Source: Pseudomonas sp. (GTDB lineage: Bacteria > Pseudomonadota > Gammaproteobacteria > Pseudomonadales > Pseudomonadaceae). From it: 9,193 nt of DNA. Under the pieces are notes generated by a model, which made no database searches, was not told the DNA's origin, and worked only from the letters and a program-made list of their open reading frames with translations. Shown here piece by piece: positions 6,870 through 9,193 of this stretch. The stretch lies in assembly GCA_029240955.1 (NCBI GenBank), contig JARDZH010000039.1, positions 1 to 9,193 of the forward strand. The letters are read 5' to 3'. Every line of letters begins with the position of its first letter. The first letter of the stretch is position 1. A program made the position numbers and the translations under genes.

Positions 6870-7541
6870 TCAGCAACTGCACAGCGCGTTATCCAGCACT
6901 TTGCGCAGCTCCAGCGGATGATCCACCACGACGTCGGCTCCCCAGTGGTCGGGATTGTCGTTGGGGTGAATGTAGCCGTAACGCACCGCAGCGGTTTTGG
7001 TGCCTGCATCTCGTCCCGACTCGATATCGCGCAGGTCGTCGCCCACGAACAGCACGCTGGCCGGGTCCAGATCCAGTTTGCTGCACGCCAGGATCAGAGG
7101 CTCAGGATCGGGCTTGCTGCGCGTGACGTGATCAGGGCAGATCAGCAATGCCGAACGCTCGGCCAGACCCAGCTGCTGCATGATCGGTTCGGCGAAACGC
7201 ACCGGTTTGTTGGTGACCACGCCCCAGATCAGGCCGGCCTTTTCGATGTCGGCCAGTAGCGTTTCCATGCCGTCGAACAAGCGACTGTGGACTGCGCAGC
7301 CCTGTTGATAGCGCTCCAGGAACTCCAGGCGCAGGGCTTCGAATTCCGGCTCGTTCGGTGACATGGCGAAGGTCGCTGCGACCATGGCCTTGGCGCCGCC
7401 GGAGATTTCGTCGCGAATCAGCTTGTCGTCAACCGGCGGGAAGCCGCGATCGGCCAGCATGGCCTGAGCGATGGCGATGAAGTCCGGCGCGGTGTCGAGC
7501 AGCGTGCCGTCCATGTCGAATAAAACCGCTCTCAAGCGCAT
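6870..7541 (-). CDS. mupP: N-acetylmuramic acid 6-phosphate phosphatase MupP (HAD family)
   Basis: This 223-residue cytoplasmic HAD hydrolase is predicted to remove phosphate from MurNAc-6-phosphate in the peptidoglycan recycling route that continues through AmgK and MurU to UDP-MurNAc and bypasses de novo synthesis. The HAD motifs are complete: nucleophile D9 and acid D11 ([10 protein letters not shown]), T110 in VVTNKP, K143 in RSKPDP, and the acidic pair D168/D169 in FVGDDLRD, with D172. A helical cap domain lies between about 15 and 80. It closely resembles phosphoglycolate phosphatase and is often annotated as such. I prefer MupP because of the ubiG-mupP-yciK order typical of Pseudomonas. 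The start lies 3 nt after the ubiG stop codon, with GGAGG (7550-7554) inside the ubiG end, so translation is probably coupled. Confidence 0.88.
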   Translation of the reverse strand: MRLRAVLFDMDGTLLDTAPDFIAIAQAMLADRGFPPVDDKLIRDEISGGAKAMVAATFAMSPNEPEFEALRLEFLERYQQGCAVHSRLFDGMETLLADIEKAGLIWGVVTNKPVRFAEPIMQQLGLAERSALLICPDHVTRSKPDPEPLILACSKLDLDPASVLFVGDDLRDIESGRDAGTKTAAVRYGYIHPNDNPDHWGADVVVDHPLELRKVLDNALCSC

Positions 7542-7544
7542 CGG

Positions 7545-8243
7545 TCATTCCTCCCGCAGCGTCTGGACCATGTAATTGACGTCGACATCCGAGGCCAGCT
7601 TGTAATGCTTGGTCAGCGGGTTGTAGGTCAGGCCGATGATGTCCTTGACCTGCAGCCCGGCTTCGCGGCTCCACGCGCCCAGCTCGGACGGACGAATGAA
7701 TTTCTTGAAGTCATGGGTGCCGCGCGGCAACAGCCCGAGGATGTATTCAGCGCCGACGATGGCGAACATGTAAGCCTTGGGGTTGCGGTTGATGGTGGAG
7801 AAGAACACCTGGCCGCCCGGCTTGACCATGCGGTAGCAGGCGCGGATCACCGAAGACGGGTCGGGCACGTGTTCGAGCATCTCAAGGCACGTCACCACGT
7901 CGAACTGGCCGGGCATTTCCTCAGCCATGTCTTCAGCGGTGATCTGGCGGTATTCGACGCTGACGCCCGACTCAAGCTGGTGCAGCTGCGCCACGGCCAG
8001 CGGGGCTTCGCCCATGTCGATGCCGGTGACGGTCGCGCCGCGCAGCGCCATGGCCTCGCTGAGAATGCCTCCGCCACAGCCGACGTCCAGCACCTTCTTG
8101 CCGGCGAGGTTGACGCGTTCGTCGATCCAGTTCACACGCAGCGGGTTGATTTCGTGCAGCGGCTTGAACTCGCTCTCACGATCCCACCAGCGGTGAGCCA
8201 GTGCCTCGAATTTGGCGATTTCTGCGCGGTCGACGTTGCTCAT
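7545..8243 (-). CDS. ubiG: Ubiquinone biosynthesis O-methyltransferase UbiG
   Basis: UbiG performs both O-methylations of ubiquinone biosynthesis with S-adenosylmethionine, acting at the inner face of the cytoplasmic membrane. The 232-residue product has the usual family length. SAM-binding motif [10 protein letters not shown] is at 51-59, the acidic residue after strand 2 is D76 (TGIDMG), and the metal/catalytic segment LEMLEHV is at 120-126. Residues about 165-186 ([19 protein letters not shown]) correspond to the membrane-contacting insert known in E. coli UbiG. The open frame extends to 8375, but this would overlap the preceding gene and add 44 low-complexity residues. The ATG at 8243 has a good ribosome site and begins [20 protein letters not shown] as in other UbiG proteins. 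It lies 73 bp after mtaD and is the first gene of the tight ubiG-mupP-yciK cluster. Confidence 0.97.
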   Translation of the reverse strand: MSNVDRAEIAKFEALAHRWWDRESEFKPLHEINPLRVNWIDERVNLAGKKVLDVGCGGGILSEAMALRGATVTGIDMGEAPLAVAQLHQLESGVSVEYRQITAEDMAEEMPGQFDVVTCLEMLEHVPDPSSVIRACYRMVKPGGQVFFSTINRNPKAYMFAIVGAEYILGLLPRGTHDFKKFIRPSELGAWSREAGLQVKDIIGLTYNPLTKHYKLASDVDVNYMVQTLREE

Positions 8244-8249
8244 GGGTTG

Positions 8250-8256
8250 TCCTCTT
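8250..8256 (-). promoter_or_regulatory. Ribosome binding site deciding the ubiG start
   Basis: AAGAGGA on the minus strand lies 6 nt before the ATG at 8243, supporting the 232-residue UbiG over the longer open frame. Confidence 0.8.
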
Positions 8257-8279
8257 AACTCAAAATTCGATGTGGCCGG

Positions 8280-8300
8280 CCTGGCTATCGACAAGCCAGG
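8280..8300 (-). terminator. Hairpin in the mtaD-ubiG gap, possible attenuator or weak terminator
   Basis: CCTGGCT (8280-8286) and AGCCAGG (8294-8300) form a perfect 7-bp GC-rich stem with a 7-nt loop, 16 bp after the mtaD stop. On the minus strand it is followed by GC-rich sequence and only later by TTTT, so a clean intrinsic terminator is unlikely. It may set the mtaD to ubiG expression ratio. The promoter of ubiG is not evident in this 73-bp gap, so some read-through from mtaD is likely. Confidence 0.4.
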
Positions 8301-8316
8301 TCCGCAAGTATTCGGT

Positions 8317-9192
8317 TTAGTGTGCGTCGCGGGTCTTGTCGGCGATCTTGCGCCCCCAGTCGGCCGCAGTGTCACGCAGCGCCTGCTCGTCCATACGGGT
8401 CAGGCGGCGGTTGTCGAGCAGCTGTTTGCCGGCCACCCAGACGTGGCTTGCGCATTCCCGGCCGGTGGCATAAACCAGCTGCGATACCGGGTCGTAAACA
8501 GGTTGCTGGGCCAGCCCGGAGAGGTCGAACGCGACCATGTCCGCAGCCTTGCCGATTTCCAGCGAGCCGACGCAGGCCTGAATGCCCAGCGCACGCGCGC
8601 CGTTGAGCGTCGCCATGCGCAAGGCGCGGTGCGCGTCCAGGGCGGCGGCAGAACCGGCGACGGCTTTGGCAAGCAAGGCGGCGGTGCGGGTTTCACCGAG
8701 CAGGTCCAGATCGTTGTTGCTGGCGGCGCCGTCGGTGCCGACCGCGACGTTCACGCCCGACTGCCACAGCCGCTCGACCGGACAGAAGCCGCTCGCCAGC
8801 TTCATGTTGGATTCAGGGCAGTGGATGACGCTGGAGTTGCTTTCTACCAGCAGAGCGAGGTCTTCATCGCTGATCTGGGTCATGTGCACCGCCTGGAAGC
8901 GCGGGCCGAGCAGGCCGAGGCGATCAAGCCGAGCCATCGGCCGCTCCCTGCGAGTCTCCAGCGATTGCTGGACCTCGACGGCAGTCTCGTGCACGTGCAT
9001 CTGGATCATGGCGTCCAGTTCGTCGGCGATGACCCGGACGCGTTCGAGGTTTTCGTCACTGACCGTATAAGGTGCGTGCGGGCCGAAGGCCACAGTGATG
9101 CGCGGGTGATGAGCCAGGTCGTTGAACAGCTCGACGCCGTTGTGCAGCGCTTCATCGGTGTTGCGCGCACCGGGGATGGCGAAGTCCAGAAC
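8317..9192 (-). CDS. mtaD: TRZ/ATZ-family amidohydrolase, probable 5'-methylthioadenosine/S-adenosylhomocysteine deaminase (cut by window end)
   Basis: This enzyme deaminates MTA and SAH (to methylthioinosine and S-inosylhomocysteine) in the cytoplasm as part of methionine-related salvage. Only the C-terminal 291 residues are visible, against about 440 in the family. The frame stays open through the right edge, so the N-terminus with the metal-binding HxH is outside. Seen here, in visible numbering, are FGPHAPYTV (H39), MHVHE (H66, H68, E69), SVIHCPESN (H124) and the metal-ligand aspartate in [11 protein letters not shown] (D154), as expected for the amidohydrolase superfamily. The GTG at 9093 is internal (valine in TVAFGPH), not a start. 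Older annotations call these proteins N-ethylammeline chlorohydrolase; the deaminase role fits better because its Pseudomonas neighbourhood includes methionine salvage genes, though those lie outside this window. SAH is the product of UbiG and other methyltransferases, a loose functional link to the next gene. Confidence 0.9.
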   Translation of the reverse strand, partial: VLDFAIPGARNTDEALHNGVELFNDLAHHPRITVAFGPHAPYTVSDENLERVRVIADELDAMIQMHVHETAVEVQQSLETRRERPMARLDRLGLLGPRFQAVHMTQISDEDLALLVESNSSVIHCPESNMKLASGFCPVERLWQSGVNVAVGTDGAASNNDLDLLGETRTAALLAKAVAGSAAALDAHRALRMATLNGARALGIQACVGSLEIGKAADMVAFDLSGLAQQPVYDPVSQLVYATGRECASHVWVAGKQLLDNRRLTRMDEQALRDTAADWGRKIADKTRDAH

Positions 9193-9193
9193 C

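Noticed and set aside
7605..8258. 217-codon plus-strand open frame opposite ubiG
   Set aside because: It is the antisense shadow of ubiG, which has full motif support.
8244..8375. N-terminal extension of UbiG by 44 residues
   Set aside because: It would overlap mtaD, is low in complexity, and the ATG at 8243 has a proper ribosome site and the conserved UbiG N-terminus.

Overview
The window looks like core chromosome of a fluorescent-type Pseudomonas, probably the P. syringae group. The genus call rests on GC-rich codon use with GC-ending codons, and on the minus-strand order mtaD, ubiG, mupP, yciK followed by a small GGDEF protein, which I recall from Pseudomonas genomes such as the P. aeruginosa PA3170-PA3177 neighbourhood. 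It also rests on a homologue of UndA, an enzyme best known from this genus. The species-group call is weaker and is inference only. There are no RNA genes, CRISPR arrays, insertion sequences or phage genes.

Left part, plus strand: the window opens inside an ABC exporter gene (TM domains fused to an ATPase) that carries an in-frame TAA at 1172-1174, so it reads as a pseudogene with two same-frame pieces. After a 123-bp intergenic stretch with two short palindromes comes an 821-residue membrane protein with PAS, GGDEF and EAL domains (c-di-GMP synthesis and breakdown). Only 39 bp later, with a strong ribosome binding site and a GTG start, is undA, an iron oxidase of the heme-oxygenase fold that makes the volatile 1-undecene from lauric acid. 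These two genes probably form a transcription unit.

Right part, minus strand: a 308-residue GAF-like/GGDEF diguanylate cyclase ends tail-to-tail with undA, the two stop codons 9 bp apart. Reading from the right edge leftward, the remaining minus-strand genes are mtaD (cut by the window end), ubiG, mupP and yciK. They cover methylthioadenosine/SAH deamination, ubiquinone O-methylation, peptidoglycan sugar recycling and a short-chain dehydrogenase. ubiG-mupP-yciK are packed within 3-24 bp and look like one operon. A hairpin lies just past yciK.

The main points of interest are the single premature stop in the exporter, undA enclosed by two c-di-GMP enzymes, and an unassigned periplasmic sensor region in the GGDEF-EAL protein. 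I found no clearly novel multi-gene system; most of the window is ordinary Pseudomonas housekeeping and signalling.
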